A stretch of 40,418 nt of DNA from Armatimonadota bacterium (GTDB taxonomy: Bacteria > Armatimonadota > UBA5829 > DTJY01), in NCBI GenBank assembly GCA_025358205.1, contig JANYKG010000152.1, positions 1 to 40,418 of the forward strand. Direction: 5' to 3'. The first letter of the stretch is position 1; the number at the start of each line of letters is the position of its first letter. The notes beneath the pieces are model-generated. The model worked only from the letters and a program-made list of their open reading frames with translations. It searched no databases and had not been told where the DNA came from. The position numbers were made by a program, and so were the translations under genes. Positions 8,959-17,443 of this stretch are shown one piece after another.

Positions 8959-8994
8959 GAAGCCTCGGCAGACCACTGTCGGGGCTTCTTGTTG
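8959..8994 (+). terminator. Rho-independent terminator after the lipoprotein gene
   Basis: A 13-bp stem (two G-U pairs) with arms GAAGCCTCGGCAG and CTGTCGGGGCTTC around ACCA, followed by TTGTTGT. Confidence 0.85.
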
Positions 8995-9012
8995 TCTGTG
9001 CCAAAACTACGG

Positions 9013-9042
9013 TTGACTGCTGTGCCATCGGTGACTTACAAT
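9013..9042 (+). promoter_or_regulatory. Sigma-70-type promoter upstream of comM
   Basis: TTGACT (9013-9018), an 18-base spacer and TACAAT (9037-9042). The start would be near 9049, so the REP element at 9088-9163 falls inside the 5' leader of comM. Confidence 0.55.
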
Positions 9043-9087
9043 AGTATTCATAAGGCTCGCAGCGCTGGGGCCTGCGTCAGTGCCGGC

Positions 9088-9163
9088 CCGCATCATTCAC
9101 CAACAGCGTGAATAATGCTCAGAAGGCCCTGGATTGTTCAGTTCATGAATAATCCAGGCTAGG
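9088..9163. repeat. REP-like double-hairpin element, copy 2 (in the comM leader)
   Basis: Arms GCATCATTCAC/GCGTGAATAATGC and CCTGGATTGTTCA/TGAATAATCCAGG. It differs from copy 1 at about seven positions. Its right edge (GGCTAGGAGG) runs into the ribosome binding site of comM, so the second hairpin lies directly before the AGGAGG. Confidence 0.8.
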
Positions 9164-9171
9164 AGGATCGC

Positions 9172-10713
9172 ATGCTTGTCAGGGTAGATTCCAGCGCCGT
9201 GCTGGGTGTGGACGCCTATACCGTGGAAGTCGAAGTTGATATCACCCCATCAATGGAGGGTCACTTCAACATCGTCGGGCTGCCGGATGCCGCCGTCCAG
9301 GAATCGAAAGAACGTGTACGCGCGGCTATCAAGAACACGATGCTGGACTTCCCCTACAGCAAGCGCATTACCATCAACCTCGCCCCCGCCGACATCAAGA
9401 AAATCGGCCCCATCTACGACCTCCCAATCGCGATAGGCATTCTGGCGTCCACCGGCCAGGCTTCTACCGAGCATCTGGAGGATATGATGATGGTCGGCGA
9501 GCTCTCGCTCGATGGAGGCGTGCGGTCCGTCCACGGTGTGCTGCCCATGGCGCTGGCTGCTCGGGACGCCGGGAAGAAGTACCTGATCGTGCCTGATTCC
9601 AACACCCGAGAGGCTGCCGTGGTCGAGGGAATCGCCGTGTACCCCGTGGCTAATCTGGTGGACGTGTTGAAGCTGATGGACGACATCGGGTCCGCGCAAC
9701 CTGCCGTGGCCGACCTCGCGAGTTTTGATCTGGACCTACCGGCCTATGATATTGACTTCGCGGACGTGAAGGGTCAGGAGCACGTGAAGCGCGCGCTGGA
9801 GATCGCGGCGGCAGGCGGTCACAACATGCTGATGATCGGCCCGCCCGGCAGCGGCAAGACGATGCTGGCCCGGCGCATTCCCACCATCCTGCCACCGCCG
9901 AGTCTGGAGGAAGCGCTGGAGACCACCAAGCTCTTCAGCGTGTGCGGAATGCTCGATACTGACACTGCACTTCTCACCACGCGGCCCTTTCGGTCACCGC
10001 ACCATACCACATCGAATTCCGGGTTAAGCGGAGGAGGCAGCAATCCAAGACCGGGCGAAGTGAGTCTGGCTCATAACGGCATCCTATTCCTCGACGAGTT
10101 CCCCGAGTTTCGGAGAGATGTACTAGAAGTGCTGCGCCAACCTCTTGAAGATGGGCATGTAACCATCAGTCGCGCTGCCGGTTCGCTGACCTATCCCGCG
10201 AGGTTCATGTTGGTAGCTGCCATGAATCCCTGCCGATGCGGCTTTCACGGCGACCCGACCCGGACGTGCTCGTGCAATCCGGGGATCATCAACCGGTACC
10301 TGCAGAGGATTTCCGGCCCGCTCTTGGACAGGATTGATATCCACATCGAGGTCCCGCGCCTGAAGGACCAGGAGCTTGTGAACCAGCCGAACGGAGAGAC
10401 CTCGTCGGCGATCCGCGAGCGGGTGATGCGCGCCCGGGAAATTCAGTCGCGCCGGTTTGCGAACGACGGCGGCACCCACTGCAACGCGCACATGAACGCC
10501 AAGCAGATTCGCAAGTTCTGCGGCGCGAAGGACGATGTGAAGGATCTGCTCCGCACGGCGATCAACCAGCTCAACCTCTCCGCCCGCGCCTATGACAGGA
10601 TTCTCAAGCTCTCCCGCACGATCGCGGACCTTGAGGGAGTCGAAGCCCTCGCCCTCTCCCACGTGGCCGAGGCGGTGCAGTACCGAAGTCTCGACCGGAA
10701 GTTGTGGGGGTAG
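9172..10713 (+). CDS. comM: YifB/ComM family Mg-chelatase-like AAA+ ATPase
   Basis: A 513-aa hexameric AAA+ helicase-type protein. ComM acts in branch migration during natural transformation in some bacteria, but the gene is widespread and not proof of competence. The N-terminal ChlI-like (Lon protease fold) domain begins MLVRVDSSAVLGVDAY and includes FNIVGLPDAAVQESKERV. The ATPase core has Walker A GPPGSGKT near 223-230, Walker B ILFLDEFPEF near 305-314, and the C-terminal Cys-rich insert NPCRCGFHGDPTRTCSC near 351-367. Length is normal. AGGAGG lies 7 bases before the ATG and abuts a REP hairpin, which could influence translation. Confidence 0.95.
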   Translation: MLVRVDSSAVLGVDAYTVEVEVDITPSMEGHFNIVGLPDAAVQESKERVRAAIKNTMLDFPYSKRITINLAPADIKKIGPIYDLPIAIGILASTGQASTEHLEDMMMVGELSLDGGVRSVHGVLPMALAARDAGKKYLIVPDSNTREAAVVEGIAVYPVANLVDVLKLMDDIGSAQPAVADLASFDLDLPAYDIDFADVKGQEHVKRALEIAAAGGHNMLMIGPPGSGKTMLARRIPTILPPPSLEEALETTKLFSVCGMLDTDTALLTTRPFRSPHHTTSNSGLSGGGSNPRPGEVSLAHNGILFLDEFPEFRRDVLEVLRQPLEDGHVTISRAAGSLTYPARFMLVAAMNPCRCGFHGDPTRTCSCNPGIINRYLQRISGPLLDRIDIHIEVPRLKDQELVNQPNGETSSAIRERVMRAREIQSRRFANDGGTHCNAHMNAKQIRKFCGAKDDVKDLLRTAINQLNLSARAYDRILKLSRTIADLEGVEALALSHVAEAVQYRSLDRKLWG

Positions 10714-10780
10714 AGAGGACCAACCTGCACACAAGCTGGAATGGCGACCAGGAGTCGTCTGGCAGAATTAGGAGGTGACT

Positions 10781-11230
10781 ATGTCAATACGACGAGTTCT
10801 TGTTCTCGAGTCCGTAGATGACGGGATCACGGAGTACCGGAAAAGACGAGCCGAACTCAGCCCAGAGCTGCTGAACTATGAGATTAGGTACTGCTACGCA
10901 GTCGATCTCACGGAGAGACAGCGGGTTATTCCGCCGCAGGTCATGATGCAGGAAGTAGAGGAGGCCGGTCTGGATGTAGCCGAGTTCTCTCGCAAGATGA
11001 AGGCGTGCGTAGATGAGTTCGTACCCGATGCCCTTGTAGTGCACGATGGGTTCGTGTTCCACTGGTTCACGGGGACTATGGTTGCTGGCTTGCGCGACGT
11101 GAAAGTGGCTTTCCCGGCCCTAAGAATCGCAGTTGAGAACGGGCAGTGGCATGCTCGTGGGATTCAGGGCTTTTTTGATGTGTTTGACGATGATACTGAG
11201 TTAGAGGATCTGGCGCGTGCTGTCGTCTGA
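10781..11230 (+). CDS. Hypothetical protein, 149 aa
   Basis: Not recognised. The ATG at 10781 is chosen because AGGAGGTGACT directly precedes it. The product is soluble, starts with a beta-strand-like RRVLVLESVDDG, and has an acidic helical centre and a C-terminal FFDVFDDDTELEDLARAVV, which suggests a small alpha/beta fold. No signal or membrane segment and no catalytic motif stand out. It ends 14 bases before the next gene, so the two are probably co-transcribed. GC is somewhat lower than in comM. It could be an accessory two-gene cassette with the membrane protein downstream. Confidence 0.65.
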   Translation: MSIRRVLVLESVDDGITEYRKRRAELSPELLNYEIRYCYAVDLTERQRVIPPQVMMQEVEEAGLDVAEFSRKMKACVDEFVPDALVVHDGFVFHWFTGTMVAGLRDVKVAFPALRIAVENGQWHARGIQGFFDVFDDDTELEDLARAVV

Positions 11231-11244
11231 GAGGGGGATAGGTC

Positions 11245-11886
11245 GTGGATATGCTGCGTGATATCATTGTTTCGTTACTCACCTCTACCATTGTTATGGG
11301 GTTTGCTGTGCTTGCGGTCAAAGCATGGCTAGAGGGTAGAGTCAAACACGAGTTCGATGTGCAGCTGGAAAACCAGCGCCAAGAGCACAAAGCTGACCTA
11401 GAGAGACTGAAGGCAGAGCTGAAAATCGGAACTGATGCCGCAAATCACATAAGTGACCGAAGGCTTGCCATCTACCCTAGCGTGGTCGAGGTTGTCTACC
11501 GAATCCGCAACTTGGCACGTGGAGTGATAGAGACGGACCAGGCAAGTGACGCACTGGCCGATGAGCTTGCCGCGCGAATGCGGGAGTTGGAGGATGCGGT
11601 CTTCAAGTACAGGATCGACTTTGAGCGGGACGGAGTCTTCGTCGAAATACATTCTTATAAGAACCGCACAAAGATATTCTGCAGAACCGTAGATGACCTC
11701 AGGTACTCTCATCGGCAGGGCACACCCGCCCAGACGGCAGAATTGATGAAGCTGCTAAGGGATCTCTATTCGGAGATTGACGTGCAACACAAGCCTATGC
11801 TCGAACTCCTTGCTCAGAGCACGGGGGCAGACGTCGGGACGCAGACAGGTCCAACTCGCTCACAAGGTCTATCCAAACCAGTCTAG
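11245..11886 (+). CDS. Membrane-anchored coiled-coil protein of unknown function
   Basis: 213 aa. A GTG start at 11245 fits a GAGGGGG site 7 bases upstream; an ATG at 11251 is the alternative. One N-terminal transmembrane helix (residues ~5-27, SLLTSTIVMGFAVLAVKAWL) is followed by a coiled coil (to ~70) and a helical cytoplasmic domain. The order of membrane helix, a KHEFD...L segment, then RLAIYPSVVEVVYRIRN is typical of a widespread uncharacterised family often found in accessory regions. It probably pairs with the preceding 149-aa gene. Function unknown; a hairpin terminator follows. Confidence 0.65.
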   Translation: MDMLRDIIVSLLTSTIVMGFAVLAVKAWLEGRVKHEFDVQLENQRQEHKADLERLKAELKIGTDAANHISDRRLAIYPSVVEVVYRIRNLARGVIETDQASDALADELAARMRELEDAVFKYRIDFERDGVFVEIHSYKNRTKIFCRTVDDLRYSHRQGTPAQTAELMKLLRDLYSEIDVQHKPMLELLAQSTGADVGTQTGPTRSQGLSKPV

Positions 11887-11899
11887 TGTAGCAGCCTAC

Positions 11900-11940
11900 A
11901 CGGCGGCACTGGGGCTATTGGCCCGGAGTCGCCGTTCGTT
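11900..11940 (+). terminator. Probable terminator
   Basis: A large imperfect hairpin with outer arms ACGGCG and CGCCGT and inner GGGC/GCCC pairing, followed by TCGTT. It lies just after the coiled-coil membrane protein gene. Confidence 0.45.
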
Positions 11941-11987
11941 GCACGCCAAGCGGATGACGGCCTTCGGAGGATGTTGGCCTCTTCATA

Positions 11988-11996
11988 TGGTATGAT
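11988..11996 (+). promoter_or_regulatory. Possible extended -10 promoter for the PsbP-like gene
   Basis: TGG-TATGAT lies about 33 bases before the ATG at 12029. No convincing -35 box is visible at the right distance. Confidence 0.3.
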
Positions 11997-12028
11997 AGGC
12001 TACGGCATTTCCACTCCGGGAGGTAAGC

Positions 12029-13384
12029 ATGAAACGGTACACCGCCATCATCATTTGCGTCTTGACCTGCATCACGGCATGCGCGTCGCAGGCCGCGCTG
12101 TGGCAGAAGTTTGTATCCGCCGATAAGTCATATTCGCTTCACTACCCCAACGGATGGAAAGCCATCAAACGGCTCGGCGCAGTCGACATCAGGAACCCTG
12201 CTAATAGTGAGATGCTCCTCATCATCACAATCGCCGAAAACGCCACGGGCACGCCGCACCAGATCGCCGATTTCGCCGTAAAGACACTTAAGCAAGACAA
12301 CCCTGACATGAAGTCCTTTGGCTTCAGAGACGAACCCGAAATGAGCATGTTCCAACTCACATTTACCGACAAGGGCAAGGCCAATCAGGGTGACGTGCTG
12401 GTCGTGAAGTCCGGGGGCGCGGCGTTCTGGTTTTCGTTCACCGGCCAGGCGAAGGGGTACGACAGGGTTCGCGCGCTGAACATCCTCCAGGGCGTGGTGT
12501 CATCGCTTGCTGAGGGAACGGGATCGAAGCCGCCCGCGGACAGTCTGCTCGCCCCGTCGGCCCCGACAACCCCAGACGCCGGGAAGCTAACCGCGGCAGA
12601 CAAGGCGAAGACGAAGAAGAATGCCGATGCGTTCATGTTCGTCCTGGAGTTCGGGCTGGGTACCCCGCTCACCGCCGGCCAGGAGAAGATCATCCTCACG
12701 GAACTGCTGAAGGGCTGGGCGCAGCAAACCCCCGAAGATCTGGCCAAATACGATCTTTACCCCACTCTCGTCAAGGCGATCATGAACGGCGACAAGAACA
12801 AGGTGGAGGAGTTCCGCAAGACCACGGAAGCGACGATGCGCGAGTGGCTTGCGGAAACCGACCAAACGGACCCGGCGGTTAAGATCGTCAGAAACCAGCT
12901 CAACGCAAGCTCAAAAACACTGGCCGAGGGCAATCCGCCGCTCTCCGAGATGGCTGCGTCCGCCTACTCCGAGATGATGGCATATTCCGTTGTCCTGAAG
13001 AAGAACCCTAAGGCGACCCCGGACCAGCTTTCCGCCGCGGTCGTTGCGCAGTACAAGTCGAAGATCATCAAGGCGTGGCCCGGGCTGAGCGCTGAGGGTA
13101 AGTCTGACGCCTGCACCATGCCCGGCGTGTGGATGACCATCCGCCAGCTCATCCGCGCGGGTACCCCGGCTGAGCAGAAGTCGGCCCGCGCCACACTCGC
13201 CAAGGTCGGCGGCTCCCAGCAGACGGCATCGGCAGGCTCGGCAGGTTCGAGCGGGAAGGGCAGTTCTCCCGTCAAGAACATGATCCGCCACAATGTGATG
13301 ATGAACATCCAGCAGCAGACCTTCAACTCCTACATGTGGAGCAGAGGCTACTCCGGCTGGACGCCGTCCGGAAAGATGTGGTAG
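12029..13384 (+). CDS. Exported protein with PsbP/DUF1795-like N-terminal domain
   Basis: 451 aa. A signal sequence covers residues 1-~22. It contains ITAC (Cys18), which could be a lipobox, but a signal peptidase I cut after ASQA is also possible. Residues ~25-155 (LWQKFVSADKSYSLHYPNGW onward) resemble the PsbP/DUF1795-like fold found in many exported proteins. A Pro/Ala/Ser linker near 165-190 leads to an all-helical domain (~190-390). The tail is Gly/Ser-rich and ends in an aromatic SYMWSRGYSGW motif. GGGAGG lies before the ATG. It stands alone; the role is unknown and probably envelope-associated. Confidence 0.7.
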   Translation: MKRYTAIIICVLTCITACASQAALWQKFVSADKSYSLHYPNGWKAIKRLGAVDIRNPANSEMLLIITIAENATGTPHQIADFAVKTLKQDNPDMKSFGFRDEPEMSMFQLTFTDKGKANQGDVLVVKSGGAAFWFSFTGQAKGYDRVRALNILQGVVSSLAEGTGSKPPADSLLAPSAPTTPDAGKLTAADKAKTKKNADAFMFVLEFGLGTPLTAGQEKIILTELLKGWAQQTPEDLAKYDLYPTLVKAIMNGDKNKVEEFRKTTEATMREWLAETDQTDPAVKIVRNQLNASSKTLAEGNPPLSEMAASAYSEMMAYSVVLKKNPKATPDQLSAAVVAQYKSKIIKAWPGLSAEGKSDACTMPGVWMTIRQLIRAGTPAEQKSARATLAKVGGSQQTASAGSAGSSGKGSSPVKNMIRHNVMMNIQQQTFNSYMWSRGYSGWTPSGKMW

Positions 13385-13443
13385 GGGAGGGAGTCGTCGT
13401 GAGTTGTCCGTCGTTCGTGGACCGTTGAGAGGAGAATAGCGGA

Positions 13444-13503
13444 ATGGTCAAGAGTCACAGGGATTTGAGAGTTTGGCAAGCTGGAATGGATCTGACGGGT
13501 TGA
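13444..13503 (+). pseudogene. Remnant of a four-helix-bundle (23S rRNA intervening-sequence-type) gene
   Basis: From the ATG at 13444, with GAGGAGA upstream, the frame reads MVKSHRDLRVWQAGMDL and stops after 19 codons. This matches the conserved start of four-helix-bundle/23S rRNA IVP proteins (HRDL-VW---MDL). The remaining ~100 codons are gone. Downstream (about 13540-13568) lies a degenerate GACGAACGACGAATGACG tract of a kind often seen beside such genes. The 241-base gap between the genes at 13384 and 13627 holds nothing else I can identify. Confidence 0.65.
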
Positions 13504-13626
13504 TCACAACGGTGCGAGCGAAGTGATCTCCGGTGTCCCACGAGCGACGGTCGACGAACGACGAATGACGCCATTCTGCGCTCTAGTTCGGAACCAAGTC
13601 GGCCAGTCTGCCGTCAATGAGTATAG

Positions 13627-14967
13627 ATGTTAGGTTTTTACACAATTCTTCGCCGTGCAGTTCTGTCTACTGCTCTTGCCCTCGCGCTGGTGGCCGGTGT
13701 GCCGTGCAGTGCGGCGGATCAGGTCGTCTCCACGCTCCTGCCATCCGGGCTGAAGGTCATCGTCCGCGAGGGGCATGTGGTCAATCTGGTGGCTGTGGAC
13801 ATCTGGGTGCGCGCAGGAACCGCCACTGAGACCACCGCAAACAGCGGAATCTCACACCTCGTGGAGCACATGATCTTTAAGGGGACGAAGAAGTACGGAC
13901 CCGGCCAGGCCGACCGCGAGATCGAGGGGCTGGGCGCCGAACTCAACGGCGGCACCTCCAGAGACTACGTTCACTTCTACACCACCGTCGCCAGCGAATA
14001 CTTGCCGAAAGCGCTCGATGTTCTCGCCGACGCCATCACCAACGCGCAGTTCCGCCCTGAGGAGATCGAGAAGGAGCGTGGCGTGCTGTCCGATGAGATC
14101 GCCCGAGTTGACAGCGACCCGGTCCGGCGCGCGCTCAACCTATTTGCGCGAACGGCCTATGCGGGACATCCATACGGTCTTCCCGCCACCGGTCTGAAAG
14201 ATTCCATCAACGGCCTGAGCAGGGATGCGCTGCTCGCCTACTATGCGAAATACTACACCCCCGGTAACACCGTCGTGTCGGTCGCCGGTGACGTGTCTGC
14301 GCCTGATGCGGTCGCGCTGGTCGGCAAAGCGTTTGAGGGGTACAAGGGGGCTGCCGCAATGCAGACGGCCCTGCAGGATGTGACGCCAATCACCACGCCC
14401 AGGACTGCGGTAGCGGATTCACCTGACGACAAGACGCACATCGTATTCGGCTACCTCGGTCCGCCGATCTCACGTTTCACCGATTCCTGCGCGCTGGATG
14501 TCGTGCTTGCGCTCTTCGGCGACTCCTACGGTGGACGAATCGCCTCTGCGCTAAACGCCCGCGGGATCGCGTTCGGCGAATTGCAGACCGACTACATGTT
14601 CCTGCGCGGCACAACCACGTTCTCCACGCTTGTTTCTGTGGACCCGAAGGACGAGGACGCGGCGGTCGAGGTTATCAAGTCCGAGTACCTTCGCGTGGCC
14701 GGCGACGCTGTACCCGACGGCGAACTGGAGCAGGCGAAGCGGACGGCGGTGGGCGGCGATCTGTTCGACCAGGAGACGTTCTCCGGCCAGGCGCGCGCGT
14801 TGGGGCTGTACGAATCCATCGGCTCATACGATCTTGCGCTGAAGTACGGCACAACGGTGAGCGGCATCAAGGGCGCGGATGTGCAGGACGCGGCACACCG
14901 GTATTTCGGCGCGGGCAACTACTGCCTGGTGAAGCTGAAGCCCGTGGGGAAGGGGACACCGAAATGA
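13627..14967 (+). CDS. M16 family zinc metallopeptidase, catalytic subunit type
   Basis: 446 aa. The signal peptide covers residues 1-~29 (ending near CSAADQ), so the protein acts outside the cytoplasm. The inverted zinc motif HLVEH is at 77-81, with the third ligand probably Glu157 in ERGVLSDEI; this is a complete M16B active site. The two-lobed pitrilysin fold continues to the C-terminus. The ORF overlaps the next M16 gene by 4 bases (ATGA), so the two are translationally coupled and probably form a heterodimer in which this one is catalytic. No strong ribosome site precedes the ATG. The substrate is unknown; M16B pairs degrade or process peptides in the periplasm. Confidence 0.92.
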   Translation: MLGFYTILRRAVLSTALALALVAGVPCSAADQVVSTLLPSGLKVIVREGHVVNLVAVDIWVRAGTATETTANSGISHLVEHMIFKGTKKYGPGQADREIEGLGAELNGGTSRDYVHFYTTVASEYLPKALDVLADAITNAQFRPEEIEKERGVLSDEIARVDSDPVRRALNLFARTAYAGHPYGLPATGLKDSINGLSRDALLAYYAKYYTPGNTVVSVAGDVSAPDAVALVGKAFEGYKGAAAMQTALQDVTPITTPRTAVADSPDDKTHIVFGYLGPPISRFTDSCALDVVLALFGDSYGGRIASALNARGIAFGELQTDYMFLRGTTTFSTLVSVDPKDEDAAVEVIKSEYLRVAGDAVPDGELEQAKRTAVGGDLFDQETFSGQARALGLYESIGSYDLALKYGTTVSGIKGADVQDAAHRYFGAGNYCLVKLKPVGKGTPK

Positions 14968-16277
14968 AACGATTCCTCCTCCCACTCGTCCTGATTCTGT
15001 TGGCAGCGTCCTCGGCGCATGCGGTCTACAAGACCGGCGGCGTGGTGAAGACCATCCTAAGCAACGGCGTTACCGTCCTCACTCGCAGGGAGCCGGAGTC
15101 CAAGGTCGCGGCAATCGAGGTGTTCCTCCGCATCGGCGCTGAGGATGAAAGCCCGGAAAACGCGGGAATCGGCCAGCTTCTTTCCGGCGCAATCGTATCC
15201 GGTACCGAGACCAGGTCCGCCCTCAAGCTTTCCCGCCTGATACAGCAGGTCGGCGGCAACTTCCAGTCGGTCTGGCAGCCGAACTACGTTGAGATTCACG
15301 CCGTCACCGTGCCCGATATGGCTGATGAGACGATCAGTCTGCTGGCGGACGCGGTCACCAACTCGACATTCGAGCCGGCGGCGGTGGAGTATGCGCGGAA
15401 GGCGGCGCTTCGGGAGTCCGAACGCGCTGACGGTTTGGGCGCAGCATTGGGAGTCGTCCGTCATCTGGTGCAGAAAGGCACGCCATATGACCGTCCCTAC
15501 CTGGGCGACCCGTCCAAGGTGGCAAGTATCACCCGTGCTGAACTGAAGTCATTCTATGAGCAAAACCTTTCGGCAGATCGGATCGTCGTCTCGGTCGTCG
15601 GCGAAATGGATGTCAGGGCGGTGACGCGCAAGATCGAGGTTTGCTTCGGCAGTGTGCCGCGGCATTCGGTGAAACGTGACATGCCGACCATGCCGTCCCC
15701 ATCAGGCGCGAATGTGTCGGTCGAGCGCGCAGGCGCCTCCGCCTACGTCATGGCAGGGTTCCCGCTCCCCGGGGTGGAGAGCGCGGACTACCCCGCGCTG
15801 TGCGTCGCGAACGTGCTGCTTGGCGCGAATAAAAGCTCGCTCCTATTCCGCAACGTCCGCGAGGGGCTAGGCCTGGGATACGAGGTTGGCAGTCTGTACC
15901 CTGACCAGCGGGGATGCAGCTACCTGGCCGCGTATGTGGGACTGGACTCAGCGCGCGCAACCCCCGAAGTTCTTGCCACTGCCCGAAAAGCGATGATGGA
16001 ACAGATAGACACCCTGCGCACAGGCGGCTTCACGGATGACGATTTTGAGCGCGCCAAGCGGTATCTCATCGGCATACGTGCGCTTGACCATGAGCGCACC
16101 GCCGATCGCGCCCGCGAACTCGGGCGATGCGAGGTGATAGGGCTGGGTTACCAGTATGATTTCCTCTACGGAGAGAAGATATCCGCCGTCACCCGCGCAC
16201 AGGTAGAAGAGGCCTGCTTGCGGTACATGCAGAGCCCGGCAGTGGCGGTTATTTCGCCTCCAATTCGGGTTGATTGA
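14964..16277 (+). CDS. M16 family peptidase-like protein lacking the zinc motif (partner subunit)
   Basis: 437 aa, exported (signal peptide ~1-20, cut near SSAHA). It aligns with the M16 fold, but where HxxEH should be it reads NAGIGQLLSGAIVSG, so it cannot bind zinc there. The C-terminal half keeps LGLGYEVGSLYPDQRGCS, the region that in M16 enzymes holds the Arg/Tyr substrate-contact pair; this is the usual split of labour in two-chain M16B proteases and in mitochondrial processing peptidase. Start and stop overlap as ATGA with the upstream catalytic gene. No terminator is obvious after it. Confidence 0.9.
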   Translation: MKRFLLPLVLILLAASSAHAVYKTGGVVKTILSNGVTVLTRREPESKVAAIEVFLRIGAEDESPENAGIGQLLSGAIVSGTETRSALKLSRLIQQVGGNFQSVWQPNYVEIHAVTVPDMADETISLLADAVTNSTFEPAAVEYARKAALRESERADGLGAALGVVRHLVQKGTPYDRPYLGDPSKVASITRAELKSFYEQNLSADRIVVSVVGEMDVRAVTRKIEVCFGSVPRHSVKRDMPTMPSPSGANVSVERAGASAYVMAGFPLPGVESADYPALCVANVLLGANKSSLLFRNVREGLGLGYEVGSLYPDQRGCSYLAAYVGLDSARATPEVLATARKAMMEQIDTLRTGGFTDDDFERAKRYLIGIRALDHERTADRARELGRCEVIGLGYQYDFLYGEKISAVTRAQVEEACLRYMQSPAVAVISPPIRVD

Positions 16278-16375
16278 GGATTCTATAATCCCAACCCCAG
16301 CGCGTAGACAACTGAAGGCAAATGTGTGGTGTTTGTTGCCATGAACAATAAAGTTACAAATCGAGAAAAAAATAC

Positions 16376-16404
16376 TTGACATATACCTAATAAGAATTTA
16401 TACT
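16376..16404 (+). promoter_or_regulatory. Near-consensus sigma-70 promoter
   Basis: TTGACA (16376-16381), a 17-base spacer and TATACT (16399-16404), in a strongly AT-rich stretch. It drives the beta-propeller-like gene and the PEP-CTERM gene behind it. It is the strongest-looking promoter in the window. Confidence 0.85.
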
Positions 16405-16485
16405 TAAGAAACTAGTCCAAACAAGCAGTATCGAGCGGCCAATAAACACGATCAATCTCAGTTCATACAAACCGAGGAGAAGAAC

Positions 16486-17380
16486 ATGACCGTGAGATGC
16501 TGTAGAAGTGGACTATTGATTCTGTGCCTGTGTTTGGTTGGATTCATCTGCAGTTCTGCAGGCGCATCCACGACGCTGCCCTGGCAAACTGCGAACTCCG
16601 TCGGCAATGCGCTACTGCAACAAAACGGGGCAAGCGTGGTATGCGAAGGAGTTGTCGAGCGAATTGCGGCTCGGAACAAACCTGCTTATTTTGTGATGAA
16701 GGACCAACTCGCGGTCGGCAATACGGCGATAAGCAACAGTAGGCTCGAATAGTTACCTGATTGTTGGCTGTGATGATGGTTATCTCTACAGAATCAGGCT
16801 GAGCGACAAGAGCGTTGCTGAGCTGAGCATAGGCGGTTGTGTAGAATCTTCGCCGTCGGTTTCAGGCAACTATGCGTACACAGGTGTTAGCATTTATGGC
16901 GGACAGAACGTCCGAAAGGTAAGCATTGAACCATTCTCCGAAGTTGCCCGTTGGACTCTTGGACCTGCTGGAGAGGAGTCACGCGCAACTGTGAGTTTGG
17001 AGTATGACTTCGCATACAATGGCATTGATACGGGATGGCAATTCCTCAAGATGGATGCAAACGCCACCGGCGTAGGTCATGGTTCGTTGGCCGAGTTTGG
17101 CAACTGGTACACCGAAGGCTATTTTGTGGGATCCGCAGCGCATACTACCGGCGGGATCATCTACACAGGCAATGACAACGGGCACTTGTACGCACTGGAT
17201 GCCAACGATCTACATTCCATAGTATCCGGCGGATATTACGACGAGACCATACAAGATTCCGGCTTCATATGTTCAAGCCCAGCTATCAGCTACAACGTGG
17301 ATACCAGTCACAACCGGTGGGTATTCATCACCACCCGCGCTGATGGAGGGAAGCTCTATGGCTTCAAGACTGTGCGGTGA
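16486..17380 (+). pseudogene. Frameshifted secreted beta-propeller (PQQ-like repeat) protein
   Basis: The gene starts at the ATG at 16486 with GAGGAGAAG upstream and a signal peptide (residues 1-~27, ending SSAGA). The first frame stops at 16752 after AISNSRLE. A second frame, open from 16733 to the stop at 17380, carries SYLIVGCDDGYLYRIRL, GGCVESSPSVSGNYAYTG and IIYTGNDNGHLYALDA. These are blades of a PQQ/WD-type beta-propeller, in which GxxDGxLYAL is the recurring motif. Joining the frames near 16733-16741 with a one-base change would give about 298 codons. It may be a real pseudogene or an assembly indel. It sits behind a very strong promoter and 63 bases before a PEP-CTERM gene. Confidence 0.7.
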
Positions 17381-17410
17381 CAGATTGATGTGTTCGCTGC
17401 AAAATGAGTG

Positions 17411-17430
17411 TCCCACGGTGGTCCGTGGGA
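17411..17430 (+). promoter_or_regulatory. Perfect hairpin abutting the ribosome binding site
   Basis: An 8-bp stem, TCCCACGG and CCGTGGGA around TGGT, ends where the GGAGG of the PEP-CTERM gene begins; the GGGA of the right arm is part of the extended purine tract. It may tune translation or be the end of a processed upstream transcript. There is no T-run, so it is not a standard terminator. Confidence 0.5.
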
Positions 17431-17443
17431 GGAGGAAATGATT

